Part shown: piece after piece, positions 8,907-17,283 of the stretch
Layout: every line of letters starts with the position of its first letter
How positions within the stretch are numbered: the first letter of the stretch is position 1
Program-made: the position numbers and the translations under genes
Assembly (NCBI GenBank): GCA_022821275.1
Contig: JAJEDY010000030.1
Location: forward strand, 1 to 64,000
Length of the DNA: 64,000 bases
Direction of reading: 5' to 3'
Source of the DNA: Candidatus Latescibacterota bacterium
GTDB taxonomy: Bacteria; Latescibacterota; UBA2968
The notes under the pieces: model-generated
What the model was told of the DNA's origin: nothing
The model's input: only the letters and a program-made list of their open reading frames with translations
The model's database searches: none

Positions 8907-10001
8907 TCACTTCATAATCCCCGTCTCCAAAAACCCATTCAAATCCTCCAACCCCATCCCCTCAATCCCCAACTCGCGTACGCTGCGCCCTGAAGTCCAT
9001 CCATCAAAACCCATCACCACAGACGCAATATCCACCAGCCCCCGCATCAAAGGCGCATCCACCCCGTATTGCGCGCCCACATCGTGCCACGCTGAAAGAC
9101 CGTATGGAATATCCTCCGTGAGCCATCGGCTCTCAAGCGACCCCGGCGCCTTGAGTTGCGTCAGCATCCGGCTGCCATTAATCGCTGCCCACAAATCGCC
9201 CTTTGGCCCAAAACCCGCCCGATAAAACGCCTCATCAGCCGCCACCAGATCATACCCCAAAGCCTTTGCGATGGCTCTGCGCTCTGCATCCACAGCCATA
9301 ATCGTCTTCGCCACAGACGGAGAAACCCCCTCCTCGTAAAAATAGAACTCTCCATGTGAATACTCAATTCGCCCCGCATTCATCAACACACCCGCGGGAT
9401 GCACAACCGGATTCATCGCAGACAAACCACACGCCAGCGCGGTGGGATATGCCTGAATCCCAGAAAAAAAAGGCGACAAACGATCGCGCACCCGCTCAGT
9501 CTCCACCGCCGGCAAAACCCCCAAACCCAACCCGCTCACAGTACCCCAAATCGTCGCCGTATCCGGCGCAGTCTTCCGACATACATACGGCGCAGTATCC
9601 ACCTCGGCAAGCGTCACACCCGATACACCCCGTTCCCTCAACAGCGTCGCCCATTCCAGCGTCCCCAGCGTCCCCGGCATCAACACAACCGTATGCTCGG
9701 GACCCAAATAGGGCGCACACGCCAGCGCAAAAGGCTTATGGGCATACGCCGGCACAATCACCAGAATCAGATCCGAGGCATTCAAAGCCGCCTCAATATC
9801 CGTCGTCAAACTGTGAACCCTCGCTGCCCCCGTCTCCTCAACACCCACCAGATGAATCACACCGCTATCGCGCACGGGATCCACCATCTCCTCAAACTCC
9901 GGCAATTCGCAAAGCGTAACCCCAAACCCCTTCAACGTCAAATTCGCAGCCGCAGCAAACGCCGTATTACCCCCGCCCAAAATTGTAATATGATCAGACA
10001 T
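8907..10001 (-). CDS. NAD/NADP octopine/nopaline dehydrogenase family protein
   Basis: 364 residues. N-terminal Rossmann domain (ITILGGGNTAFAAAANL, residues 5-21) and a C-terminal helical domain with NPVVHPAGVLMNAG, which carries the catalytic His of opine dehydrogenases. Such enzymes reductively condense an amino acid with a keto acid or run the reverse; the actual substrate is unknown. Third gene of a minus-strand run with the Uma2 gene (9-bp gap) and a DUF2961 gene. Confidence 0.9.
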   Translation of the reverse strand: MSDHITILGGGNTAFAAAANLTLKGFGVTLCELPEFEEMVDPVRDSGVIHLVGVEETGAARVHSLTTDIEAALNASDLILVIVPAYAHKPFALACAPYLGPEHTVVLMPGTLGTLEWATLLRERGVSGVTLAEVDTAPYVCRKTAPDTATIWGTVSGLGLGVLPAVETERVRDRLSPFFSGIQAYPTALACGLSAMNPVVHPAGVLMNAGRIEYSHGEFYFYEEGVSPSVAKTIMAVDAERRAIAKALGYDLVAADEAFYRAGFGPKGDLWAAINGSRMLTQLKAPGSLESRWLTEDIPYGLSAWHDVGAQYGVDAPLMRGLVDIASVVMGFDGWTSGRSVRELGIEGMGLEDLNGFLETGIMK

Positions 10002-10010
10002 GAAAAACCC

Positions 10011-10580
10011 CTACCATCTCAAATCAGAAATCCGAAACTCAAACCCCGGCAACTGATCAGAAGTATAAACATCGCCATCCTGCAATTCCCGAGCCAAATA
10101 ATCGCCCTCACCGCGCGTAAGAACCGTAACCACTTTTCGAAAGGGATCGGCAATCACGTATTCTGCCACCCCCAGATCGAAATACTCGCCACGCTTCAAA
10201 ATATAATCTCGCTCTTCGCTCCCCATGCTCACAATCTCGAAAACGAGATCGGGAACCAGGTCGTAAATATGTTCAGCAGACACATCCTCCAAATACACGG
10301 CAATATCACCGACCCGATCCGTCTGATCCGAAGTCCGTATCCAGCCCTCGGGCGCAATGAGTTCAATCGCCCCTGAATGGGTATGTCTATACACATAGAG
10401 CTTCTCGAGAATCGCAGAAACGACCTGCATATGCGGCAAATCGCTCGGCTCCATCACAACCAACCTCTCCTCCACGCGCTCATACCGATAGGGCGCATCG
10501 CACTCCGCCTGAGCAAACTCCTCATCCGTCAGCAACCGCCCCTGATCTTTCAAGCCCAATCTCAATTTTGTCTCCAGCAT
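10011..10580 (-). CDS. Uma2 family (DUF820) endonuclease-like protein
   Basis: 189 residues from the ATG at 10580. The PD-(D/E)xK-type core is seen as PDLVFEIVS followed by KRGEYFDLGVAEYVIAD. An upstream in-frame GTG at 10598 would overlap the preceding gene; the ATG has GAGGAGAGATAGG ahead of it and is preferred. Uma2 proteins are abundant in cyanobacteria and multicellular or symbiotic lineages; their role is not settled. The gene begins 4 bp after the DUF2961 stop. Confidence 0.88.
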   Translation of the reverse strand: MLETKLRLGLKDQGRLLTDEEFAQAECDAPYRYERVEERLVVMEPSDLPHMQVVSAILEKLYVYRHTHSGAIELIAPEGWIRTSDQTDRVGDIAVYLEDVSAEHIYDLVPDLVFEIVSMGSEERDYILKRGEYFDLGVAEYVIADPFRKVVTVLTRGEGDYLARELQDGDVYTSDQLPGFEFRISDLRW

Positions 10581-10584
10581 AGTC

Positions 10585-11748
10585 CTATCTCTCCTCACTC
10601 CTCATCGCCCACTGTTGCTTCTTCTCTCTCATCTCCGCATTTAACTCTACCTCGCGCTGCGGCGTCTGGTTCGCGCTATCCTGAACCCACTCACCCTCGC
10701 GCGACTTCTCCACGGGCTGTCGCTGTGCCACATCCAGAATCCCAAATGGGCGATGCGGCTCTTTTTGATACCAGTAAGCCACAGACGCCATCTCATTCGC
10801 CAGATGATTCCCGTGCCCGTGCTCAATCGTCACCTTAATCTCCTTCTCAAACCGCACGGGATTGGTCAAATGAAACACATAAGATGTCTGATATCCACCC
10901 GTATTCCGCTCGTAAATCGACGACCCATTCATCAAAAACGCATTATCCTGCATCCCCCACGCCTGATTGAGATAATCCTCGCTACCCGTACCGTGCAACT
11001 CCGGCGGCCACTTGTACCCATCCACCCAGATCATATCATCGCCCTCGCCCCACCACGTCCCCTGAAAATTCGTCACCGACAAATTGCACCCAATATAATG
11101 TCCGACCCCTGTCGCCTCCAGAATCGCGTAATTGCCATCCCACGCCTCCCGCTCGACATTGACAATATTCGCCTCTGGTGTATTCACGCGAATCTCGTGC
11201 CCCCAACCATCGCAGGGATTTTCCCTGTGAAATTGCGCGTGAAAATACGCCGTATCTTCTCCCCAGGGAGCGTCGTATAACTCGTAATCCACATAAAAAT
11301 ACTGCCGATAGGATTCATCGCCCTCATTCGTCACCTCAATGCGCGCAGAAAGATTAAACGGCATAAGCAAATAGCAATTCAGCGCGGCATTGGGCACAAA
11401 CTGATTCTCGCGCTGTGCATTCGCAGACGCGGAAAAAGGCAACGATTGAAAAGATGCAGAAATACCGTGCCCCAAACAAAAGAAATCTCCCAACGGCACC
11501 TCGACACTCGGATCGTCTTCACCATCCCAAAACATCTTTAAGACCACATTGCGAAAAGCACCCTCCCCGCTCTGCGTCATCCAGATATGCGTAACACAAC
11601 CCGGTCCATTGAGATCGGCCAACACGCGCGTCTCCCCGCCCTCAATAACCCATGCATCGCCATTGCGTCCACTGTTATCCCATGACGACGCCCGCAGCGT
11701 CCTGGCCTTTTTGGTCTGTGTAAGTGAAGCGAGCAAATGAGCGTTCAT
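10585..11748 (-). CDS. DUF2961 family protein
   Basis: 387 residues, glycoside-hydrolase-like family often found in carbohydrate-use loci. Recognisable stretches include SWDNSGRNGDAWVI near residue 22, the acidic GEGDDMIWVDGYKWPP and the GTGSEDYLNQAWG motif. No signal peptide, so it is probably cytoplasmic. A strong AAGGAGGAG site lies just before the ATG. First gene of the three-gene minus-strand run; a promoter candidate lies 44-72 bp upstream. Confidence 0.9.
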   Translation of the reverse strand: MNAHLLASLTQTKKARTLRASSWDNSGRNGDAWVIEGGETRVLADLNGPGCVTHIWMTQSGEGAFRNVVLKMFWDGEDDPSVEVPLGDFFCLGHGISASFQSLPFSASANAQRENQFVPNAALNCYLLMPFNLSARIEVTNEGDESYRQYFYVDYELYDAPWGEDTAYFHAQFHRENPCDGWGHEIRVNTPEANIVNVEREAWDGNYAILEATGVGHYIGCNLSVTNFQGTWWGEGDDMIWVDGYKWPPELHGTGSEDYLNQAWGMQDNAFLMNGSSIYERNTGGYQTSYVFHLTNPVRFEKEIKVTIEHGHGNHLANEMASVAYWYQKEPHRPFGILDVAQRQPVEKSREGEWVQDSANQTPQREVELNAEMREKKQQWAMRSEER

Positions 11749-11791
11749 TTCTCCTCCTTAATTAACAATTAACTTCCCTATCAACGTCCAG

Positions 11792-11820
11792 AATATTCGG
11801 AATTTTACCCACCGCGTCAA
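11792..11820 (-). promoter_or_regulatory. Candidate sigma70-type promoter for DUF2961 operon
   Basis: On the minus strand TTGACG (11820-11815) is separated by 17 bp from AATATT (11797-11792). Position and spacing suit the DUF2961 start at 11748. The -10 match is only moderate. Confidence 0.4.
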
Positions 11821-12017
11821 AGGATTTTTTCACGAAAAAAATTAACACATCATAAAGATCGTAAAATTTCTCTTTATCTTACACACAAAACCCGTTTCCC
11901 CAGTCTCCAGTTCCCAGCCCCCAGCCCCTGCTTCTTGTTCTAAACCTCACATATACAGGCAATTGGACGCACGCACAACGCAATGCCGGTAAAGTTACAA
12001 TTTAAGCACATTTGGTA

Positions 12018-12046
12018 TTGACTTTTTTTTTAGACCACCATATATT
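12018..12046 (+). promoter_or_regulatory. nrdA promoter (-35/-10)
   Basis: TTGACT (12018-12023), exactly 17 bp, TATATT (12041-12046): a near-consensus sigma70 promoter. It would start transcription near 12053, leaving a leader of about 315 nt before nrdA. The -10 box is inside a NrdR-box-like palindrome. Confidence 0.75.
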
Positions 12047-12050
12047 GTGC
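12035..12050 (+). promoter_or_regulatory. NrdR-box-like operator overlapping nrdA -10
   Basis: CCACCATATATTGTGC agrees at 13 of 16 positions with the known NrdR consensus (acaCwAtATaTwGtgt). It covers the -10 element of the nrdA promoter, the usual place for repression by NrdR. NrdR boxes generally occur in pairs about 31 bp apart; I find no convincing second box. Confidence 0.55.
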
Positions 12051-12052
12051 TT

Positions 12053-12368
12053 GCAGTTGTTAGTGAAAATTTATCTGCTCTCCCCCTTTACCCGTTTTTT
12101 ACAAACTCAAACAAATCATTACAACTGCGTAAGTTATTACTATATTTCGGGAAAACAAATCCATTATTCGCAGTCTCTCCCCGCCTCTGCGATTGGGATT
12201 TCCAACCTTATGTTTTCCCGATTTGTTGTCTTAAATACAAAATCCCCAACTCATCTCTTCGACCCTCCCCGTTGTGATTTTTATACAGCGGTTACGGGTT
12301 TATTTTTTCTGCCAGAACCCACGGGAGCAGATTCTTATTGGTTCTTGGCTGGCATTTGGGAGGCATGC
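12053..12368 (+). other. Long nrdA leader, no recognised riboswitch
   Basis: About 315 nt between the predicted transcription start and the nrdA start. The reading frame of nrdA happens to stay open through it, but a start there would lie upstream of the promoter. Near the 3' end, TGCCAGAACC (12310-12319) can pair imperfectly with GGTTCTTGGCTGGCA just before the ribosome site. No cobalamin-box or other known riboswitch signature was recognised. Confidence 0.4.
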
Positions 12369-15260
12369 ATGGCCGAAATGGTTGACACTTTACTGGAAGC
12401 GGTTGATTTTGCGGTTCGCAAACGCGATGGCCGGGTCGTCGATTTTGACCGCACGCGCATTGAACGCGCGATTGAGGCGGCATTTAGAGCCGAGTTGGGA
12501 TTGTCCAACAATCATTCTTTGCCGCCCAAAATAAAAACTGATGTGTCGGAACTCACCGACGCTGTTATTGCTGAAATTGAAGGGGAATTGCACGAGCCGG
12601 ATGACAGCGTGGATGTCGAACGCATTCAGGACAAAGTTGAAATCCAATTAATGCGTGCAGGCCATTTTGCGGTCGCGCGACGCTACATCGTCTATCGAGA
12701 AGACCACAAAAAAGCCCGCGTACTCAGCGGCAAAGAAGAACCCCAGGACCCCAACGCGCCCAAACTGCGCGTGCAAACCGCCGACGGCAATCGCGAACCT
12801 TTAGATGCCAACCGCATTCGCGCCGAAGTATTTGCCGTTTGCGATGACGAGGTAGATCCCCAGGCTCTGCTCAATGAAATATATCGCTCCCTATACGACG
12901 ACATCAAACCCGACGATATCGAACGCGCCATGATATTGGCAGCGCGCAGTCGCGTAGAAAAAGAACCCGCCTATAGCAAAGTCGCAATGCGGCTGCTCCT
13001 CAACGTAATCTATCGCCACGCCCTGGGATTCAAACCCGCCATTGAAGACAGGGACACAGCATGCCGTCAGGGATTTGCTAAATTTATTGAAACGGGCATT
13101 GAAAACGACCGCTTAGATCCCAAATTGCGCGTATTTGACCTGGAGCGCCTGTCTGAAGCCTTAAAACCCGAGCGCGATGAAGACTTTGAGTACCTGGGCG
13201 TACAAACGATATTTGATCGCTATTTGCTCCACGTCAACGAGCGCCGCATTGAAACCCCGCAGTTCTTCTGGATGCGCGTGGCCATGGGCCTCGCCTGGGA
13301 TGAAGAAGACAAAGAAACGCGCGCCATTCAATTTTACGAAGTACTCTCTACCTTCCGATTCGTTTCTGCCACACCCACCCTGTTCAATTCCGGCACCCTG
13401 CATCCGCAGTTGTCCTCGTGCTATTTGTCAACCGCACAGGATGACCTGGAACACATATTCAAAATGGTATCCGACAATGCCAAATTGTCCAAATGGGCAG
13501 GCGGTCTGGGCAATGACTGGACCAATGTGCGCGCGACAAATTCCTATATCCGCGGCACAAATGGCAGAAGCCAAGGCGTCATTCCATTTTTGAAAGTCGT
13601 GAACGACACAGCCGTTGCCGTCAACCAGGGCGGAAAACGCAAAGGGGCAGTATGCTCCTATCTGGAAACCTGGCACCTGGATATTGAAGACTTTATGGAA
13701 CTGCGCAAAAACACGGGCGATGACCGCCGCCGCACACACGATATGAACACGGCCAACTGGATCCCCGACCTGTTTATGAAGCGCGTCATGGAAAAGGGAA
13801 CCTGGACCCTGTTCAGCCCGGATGAAGTCCCCGACCTGCACGATTTGTACGGCAAAGCCTTTGAAGAGAAATACATCGCGTATGAACAAATGACCGAATC
13901 TGGTGACCTGCAACAACATCGCCAGATCGACGCCGTGCAATTGTGGCGAAAAATGTTGTCCATGCTCTTTGAAACCGGGCATCCATGGATCACATTTAAA
14001 GATCCGTCCAACATTCGATCCCCACAGGATCACGCGGGCGTTGTCCACAGTTCGAACTTGTGTACTGAAATCTTGTTAAACACCAGCCGCGAAGAAACCG
14101 CGGTATGCAACCTCGGCTCTGTAAATCTCGTGGCGCACATCACACCCACGGGCCTCGACCGCGAGTTGTTGGAAGATACGATATCCACCGCGCTTCGGAT
14201 GCTGGACAATGTAATAGACATCAATTTCTATCCCACAGAAGAAGCCGCCACATCCAACAAACGCCACCGCCCCGTGGGCCTGGGCGTGATGGGCTTTCAG
14301 GACGCGCTCTACCTGTTGAATTTGCCCTACGATTCACAAGGCGCGGTTGACTTTGCCGACATAAGCATGGAAATGATCTCCTATTACGCGATCCTCGCCT
14401 CAACGCACCTGGCCGAAGAACGCGGCACATATCACTCCTACATCGGATCAAAATGGGATCGCGGCATATTGCCCATCGATACCCTGACAGTATTGGGGCA
14501 GGAACGGGGGTCGTACCTCGAAGTCGATACATCCGCGCGCCTGGACTGGAATGTGGCGCGCGAAGCAGTCGCCAAACACGGCATGCGAAACAGCAATGTC
14601 ATGGCCATTGCCCCGACCGCCACCATATCGAATATCTCGGGCGTGACGCAATCCATCGAGCCGATGTATCGTAACCTGTATGTAAAAGCAAATCTGTCCG
14701 GTGACTTTACAGTCTTAAATCCCTACATGGTCGATGCCCTAAAAGCGCGCGATCTATGGGACGATCAGATGGTAGATGATCTGAAATACTTCGACGGCTC
14801 AGTCCAGGAAATCGACCGCGTGCCACAAGACGTAAAAGACCTCTACAAAACCGCATTTGAAGTGGCACCCGAGTGGCTCATCGAATGCGCCAGCCGCCGG
14901 CAAAAGTGGATCGACATGGGCCAGTCCCTGAACCTGTACATTGCAGAACCCAGCGGCAAGGCATTAGACGACATGTACAAACTCGCCTGGATACGCGGAC
15001 TGAAAACCACGTACTACTTGCGCTCCCTCGCCGCGACCCAGATCGAAAAATCCACCATGGACATCAACAAACGCGGCGTCCAGCCCCGGTGGATGCAGTC
15101 CAAATCCGCCTCCAGCGATGTGCAAGTACAACGCGAAGACGCACCCGTTGAGACAGACGCGTCTCTCAACGGACAGGTACACCAACAAGCCCCTGCCACA
15201 CCAGGCCCAACAGCCGCGTCCTGCGATATTACAGATGGCACATGTGAGGCGTGTCAGTAG
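12369..15260 (+). CDS. nrdA: Ribonucleoside-diphosphate reductase, alpha (large) subunit
   Basis: Reduces ribonucleotides to deoxyribonucleotides. 963 residues from the ATG at 12369, which has GGGAGG 5 bp upstream. Two ATP-cones are in tandem (about 10-100 and 135-225), then the ten-stranded barrel. The redox cysteines are Cys351 (SSCYLS) and Cys580 (AVCNLG), the thiyl-radical Cys565 is in NLCTEI with Asn563 and Glu567, and radical-transfer Tyr882/Tyr883 are in KTTYYLRS. The C-terminal CEAC pair is Cys959/Cys962. Tandem cones recall chlamydial NrdA. The partner gene nrdB lies 3.95 kb downstream rather than adjacent. Expression is probably NrdR-controlled. Confidence 0.96.
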   Translation: MAEMVDTLLEAVDFAVRKRDGRVVDFDRTRIERAIEAAFRAELGLSNNHSLPPKIKTDVSELTDAVIAEIEGELHEPDDSVDVERIQDKVEIQLMRAGHFAVARRYIVYREDHKKARVLSGKEEPQDPNAPKLRVQTADGNREPLDANRIRAEVFAVCDDEVDPQALLNEIYRSLYDDIKPDDIERAMILAARSRVEKEPAYSKVAMRLLLNVIYRHALGFKPAIEDRDTACRQGFAKFIETGIENDRLDPKLRVFDLERLSEALKPERDEDFEYLGVQTIFDRYLLHVNERRIETPQFFWMRVAMGLAWDEEDKETRAIQFYEVLSTFRFVSATPTLFNSGTLHPQLSSCYLSTAQDDLEHIFKMVSDNAKLSKWAGGLGNDWTNVRATNSYIRGTNGRSQGVIPFLKVVNDTAVAVNQGGKRKGAVCSYLETWHLDIEDFMELRKNTGDDRRRTHDMNTANWIPDLFMKRVMEKGTWTLFSPDEVPDLHDLYGKAFEEKYIAYEQMTESGDLQQHRQIDAVQLWRKMLSMLFETGHPWITFKDPSNIRSPQDHAGVVHSSNLCTEILLNTSREETAVCNLGSVNLVAHITPTGLDRELLEDTISTALRMLDNVIDINFYPTEEAATSNKRHRPVGLGVMGFQDALYLLNLPYDSQGAVDFADISMEMISYYAILASTHLAEERGTYHSYIGSKWDRGILPIDTLTVLGQERGSYLEVDTSARLDWNVAREAVAKHGMRNSNVMAIAPTATISNISGVTQSIEPMYRNLYVKANLSGDFTVLNPYMVDALKARDLWDDQMVDDLKYFDGSVQEIDRVPQDVKDLYKTAFEVAPEWLIECASRRQKWIDMGQSLNLYIAEPSGKALDDMYKLAWIRGLKTTYYLRSLAATQIEKSTMDINKRGVQPRWMQSKSASSDVQVQREDAPVETDASLNGQVHQQAPATPGPTAASCDITDGTCEACQ

Positions 15261-15327
15261 AGTGATACACTCCTTCTTTTTTCAAGGGTATATTTGTGTG
15301 AGATAAAGAGTCCGTTTATAAATAAGA

Positions 15328-15360
15328 GAAGGTCGTGTCTCCGTAACAGACACGACCTTC
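15328..15360 (+). terminator. Hairpin downstream of nrdA
   Basis: A perfect 13-bp stem, GAAGGTCGTGTCT (15328-15340) with AGACACGACCTTC (15348-15360), 7-nt loop. It lies 67 bp past the nrdA stop. There is no T-tract (ATAGCCC follows), but it would end nrdA transcription before the inserted region. Confidence 0.65.
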
Positions 15361-15439
15361 ATAGCCCTAAATAACTGTAATAACTGCGTCAGTTGGTTGA
15401 ATTTATGACAATTCAAACCATCTGGCAAGTACAAAAATT

Positions 15440-15455
15440 AGGAGGTTTAATGTAA
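15440..15455 (+). other. Start-stop micro-ORF with strong Shine-Dalgarno
   Basis: AGGAGG (15440-15445), four bases, then ATG TAA (15450-15455). This is an initiation site immediately followed by a stop. A 7-bp hairpin (TTGAATT/AATTCAA, about 15397-15416) lies just upstream. Such sites can park or recruit ribosomes (inference). A second start-stop site closes the same element at 15791. Confidence 0.4.
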
Positions 15456-15519
15456 AAACAACAAGGTAGATAATTTTTTTTCTCCCTAAACACCAACATT
15501 CGGAAGGAGGTGAGTTTAC

Positions 15520-15651
15520 ATGAAAATCAAGACTACAAGAAGAAGGCCGGTAATTCGACGGAGAGTTCCGGTGGCCCTTACGATCAAAACCACCGTGAAG
15601 TGTGGTAGTAGAACCACCACAAGAACCAGAAGGATTATGCGGCATATATAG
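15520..15651 (+). CDS. Tiny, very basic 43-residue protein or leader peptide
   Basis: ATG preceded by an excellent AAGGAGGTGAG site. The 43-residue product starts MKIKTTRRRPVIRRRVPVA, continues LTIKTTVKCGS and ends in an Arg/Thr-rich tail (RTTTRTRRIMRHI). It has no acidic residue at all. The segment TIKTTVKCG loosely resembles short bacterial ORFs containing KVKTNVKAG (recollection, not checked). Shortly before its stop a +1-shifted frame opens and runs to 15796. The high Arg content suggests nucleic-acid binding or a regulatory leader; function unknown. It lies within a hairpin-rich element between nrdA and the defence-like genes. Confidence 0.5.
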   Translation: MKIKTTRRRPVIRRRVPVALTIKTTVKCGSRTTTRTRRIMRHI

Positions 15652-15724
15652 CCCAGTCTGGAAACAGACAATAAAGCCCGCCGGAGCGGTCAACTCACGA
15701 CGGGCGAAGTCACTATCCACCTTG

Positions 15725-15763
15725 CAAGAGGATGGCTATAAGTTAGTACTAACCATCCTCTTG
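15725..15763 (+). terminator. 11-bp hairpin in the tiny-ORF element
   Basis: CAAGAGGATGG (15725-15735) pairs perfectly with CCATCCTCTTG (15753-15763) across a 17-nt loop, followed by TCAAGTCATTTTAG. A smaller hairpin (GCCCG / CGGGC) lies at about 15676-15705. These may be terminators or parts of a structured RNA. Confidence 0.45.
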
Positions 15764-15775
15764 TCAAGTCATTTT

Positions 15776-15796
15776 AGGGAGGGCTTAGTCATGTAG
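15776..15796 (+). other. Second start-stop micro-ORF
   Basis: AGGGAGG (15776-15782), eight bases, then ATG TAG (15791-15796). This is the same arrangement as at 15440-15455 and brackets the tiny-ORF element. The TAG also ends the overlapping frame that opens at 15602. Confidence 0.35.
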
Positions 15797-15831
15797 CAAT
15801 TTACGTTTCAAATTTCACCACCAAACACTGC

Positions 15832-15886
15832 GTGCCCATCGCGTGATTGGGTAGATCGCGCTGGTGGGCACTGACATTTTTTATTC
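15832..15886 (+). terminator. Hairpin with T-rich tail upstream of the truncated MBL gene
   Basis: GTGCCCA (15832-15838) pairs with TGGGCAC (15865-15871), with an inner CGCG/CGCG pairing. GACATTTTTTATT follows. It may end transcription from the tiny-ORF element. Confidence 0.5.
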
Positions 15887-15989
15887 GAAACACGTACCTA
15901 TTCAAGTATCTCTGCAGGTGTTTTTTGAACGGGGATGATGTGGGTGAGATACGGGCCCAAGATGCAGATATATTTTTCGGAGGATTCAA

Positions 15990-16535
15990 ATGTCTTCAAA
16001 AATCTCTTTTTTTCCCGTTGGCAATGGTGACATGACTCTGATTGAGACAGAGTCCGGGCGAAAGATCCTGATTGATATGAATATTCGCGCAGCAGCAGAT
16101 GATCCTGACGACGAAACTCCCGATGTCGCCAAGATGCTTAGAAAGCGTCTCAAACGCGATTCTGCGGACAGACTATATGTGGATGCCTTGCTGATCAGCC
16201 ACCCCGACCAAGATCACTGCAATGGCCTTTCCAAGCACTTTCATCTTGGCCCTCCTGACAAATGGTCCAAAAGCACTGACAAGATATTTATTCGAGAGAT
16301 ATGGTCCTCACCGATGGTGTTTCGACGTGCATCACGAAACCATGTCCTCTGCGACGATGCCAAGGCTTTCAATACTGAAGCACGCCGCCGTGTTCAGGAA
16401 TTCCGTGATAACGGTAGTGAGGTTGACGACGGCGACCGCATCCGCATCCTCGGTGAAGACGAGAACGGTAAGACTGACGATCTCGATGAGATCCTTGTTC
16501 GTGTAGGTGGACAGGCGAAATTCTCTCTACTCTGA
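15990..16535 (+). pseudogene. Truncated metallo-beta-lactamase-fold hydrolase
   Basis: 181 residues covering only the N-terminal half of an MBL-fold protein of the ComEC/RNase-Z-like type: SKISFFPVGNGDMTLIET at the start and the metal motif H-P-D-Q-D-H at 71-76. A clean GGAGG site precedes the ATG. Relatives are generally 350-450 residues and need later His/Asp ligands that are absent here. The frame ends abruptly after an unremarkable GGQAKFSLL. I read it as a gene cut by deletion or frameshift within the island between nrdA and nrdB. A genuine short protein cannot be excluded. Confidence 0.6.
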
Positions 16536-16787
16536 ATTCTATCGGTATATACCGACAGATCACTGGGATACTTGTCATTCCTCACTTGCTCCTTTTTTTA
16601 TTTTTAATCAAGCGAGACTGGATACGTGTACCTGCTGAGGCCTATGCTCGACAATTACTTGCTGCATGCGACTATTTAGATCAGTCTTAATCAAATCAGT
16701 AAACAGAATTGAAGCATTGATTGGCGAAAGCCCAAACAAAGGTCAAACGACTACATAGCAAGTTGAAGAGGTTGATAGCGAATAAGG
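16536..16787 (+). other. Gene-poor stretch with a possible coding remnant
   Basis: A frame shifted from the MBL gene stays open through about 16499-16690. It reads a hydrophobic run (GILVIPHLLLFLFLI) and then a protein-like tail (RDWIRVPAEAYARQLLAACD) before TAA. No start or ribosome site is present. It may be the end of a decayed gene joined to the truncated MBL gene. The remaining ~100 bp up to the terminator shows nothing recognisable. Confidence 0.3.
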
Positions 16788-16818
16788 GGGAGTGGATTTA
16801 ATCCGCTCCCTTTTTTTT
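16788..16818 (+). terminator. Intrinsic terminator with T8 tract
   Basis: GGGAGTGGAT (16788-16797) pairs with ATCCGCTCCC (16801-16810, one wobble), 3-nt loop, then eight T. It is the best terminator in the island, yet only decayed sequence precedes it. Confidence 0.85.
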
Positions 16819-16886
16819 CACAGCCCTGTCGATAATGTGTTGCGCTGTACTTGATTATTGGGTAATATCAGTCACTGATAATGTCA

Positions 16887-16930
16887 GAGTACTTTTTCAG
16901 TTGACAATAATTGAGTACTTTTACTATAAT
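16887..16930 (+). promoter_or_regulatory. Consensus promoter with direct repeats, upstream of ATPase/DUF4276 pair
   Basis: TTGACA (16901-16906), 18 bp, TATAAT (16925-16930): both hexamers are perfect. GAGTACTTTT occurs twice, at 16887-16896 and 16913-16922, one copy just upstream of -35 and one within the spacer, as expected for an operator. The next convincing gene starts about 350 bp downstream. The AT-rich stretch 16819-17283 holds no gene I can support; it could be a long leader or encode a small RNA. Confidence 0.65.
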
Positions 16931-17283
16931 ACGCAAGATGCTTGTACTACAACATTTTGTAATTTCTTTTACGTGAGTAACAAAATATTGTGTTGTCCTG
17001 AAGAAAAGTACATCAATAACTTAAAGCGATTCCCCGATCACTCTAAGACTCTCTCCTTCCCTAAAACTTCTCCCCAACTGCAACCTGCTACGCGACTGAA
17101 TAACGACAAAATTCGCCTCGAATGGCGTCACAAGAGATCCGAATCGTACTTTGATGCTTCTTCTCTCTGACGGCTCCTTACGGTCATTGTACTGGCGACT
17201 TTATTTCTTTAGTTATATTCGACGCAGTCATCTTTTTGGTAAAATGATCAGATTGCTCATCCTTGCGCTCGCACATTATAGAG

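Noticed and set aside
9399-10376. Long + strand open frame rich in Arg/His/Pro opposite the opine-dehydrogenase-like gene
   Set aside because: Composition is typical of an antisense shadow and it spans the junction of two real minus-strand genes.
12012-12368. N-terminal extension of nrdA in the same open frame
   Set aside because: The extension begins upstream of the -35/-10 elements, has no similarity to NrdA, and the ATG at 12369 has a GGGAGG site.
15801-15989. Minus-strand 62-codon frame upstream of the truncated MBL gene
   Set aside because: No start signal, low-complexity product, overlaps a hairpin.
16835-17170. 111-codon + strand frame in the AT-rich island
   Set aside because: No ribosome site, overlaps the consensus promoter, and the composition follows AT-rich non-coding DNA.
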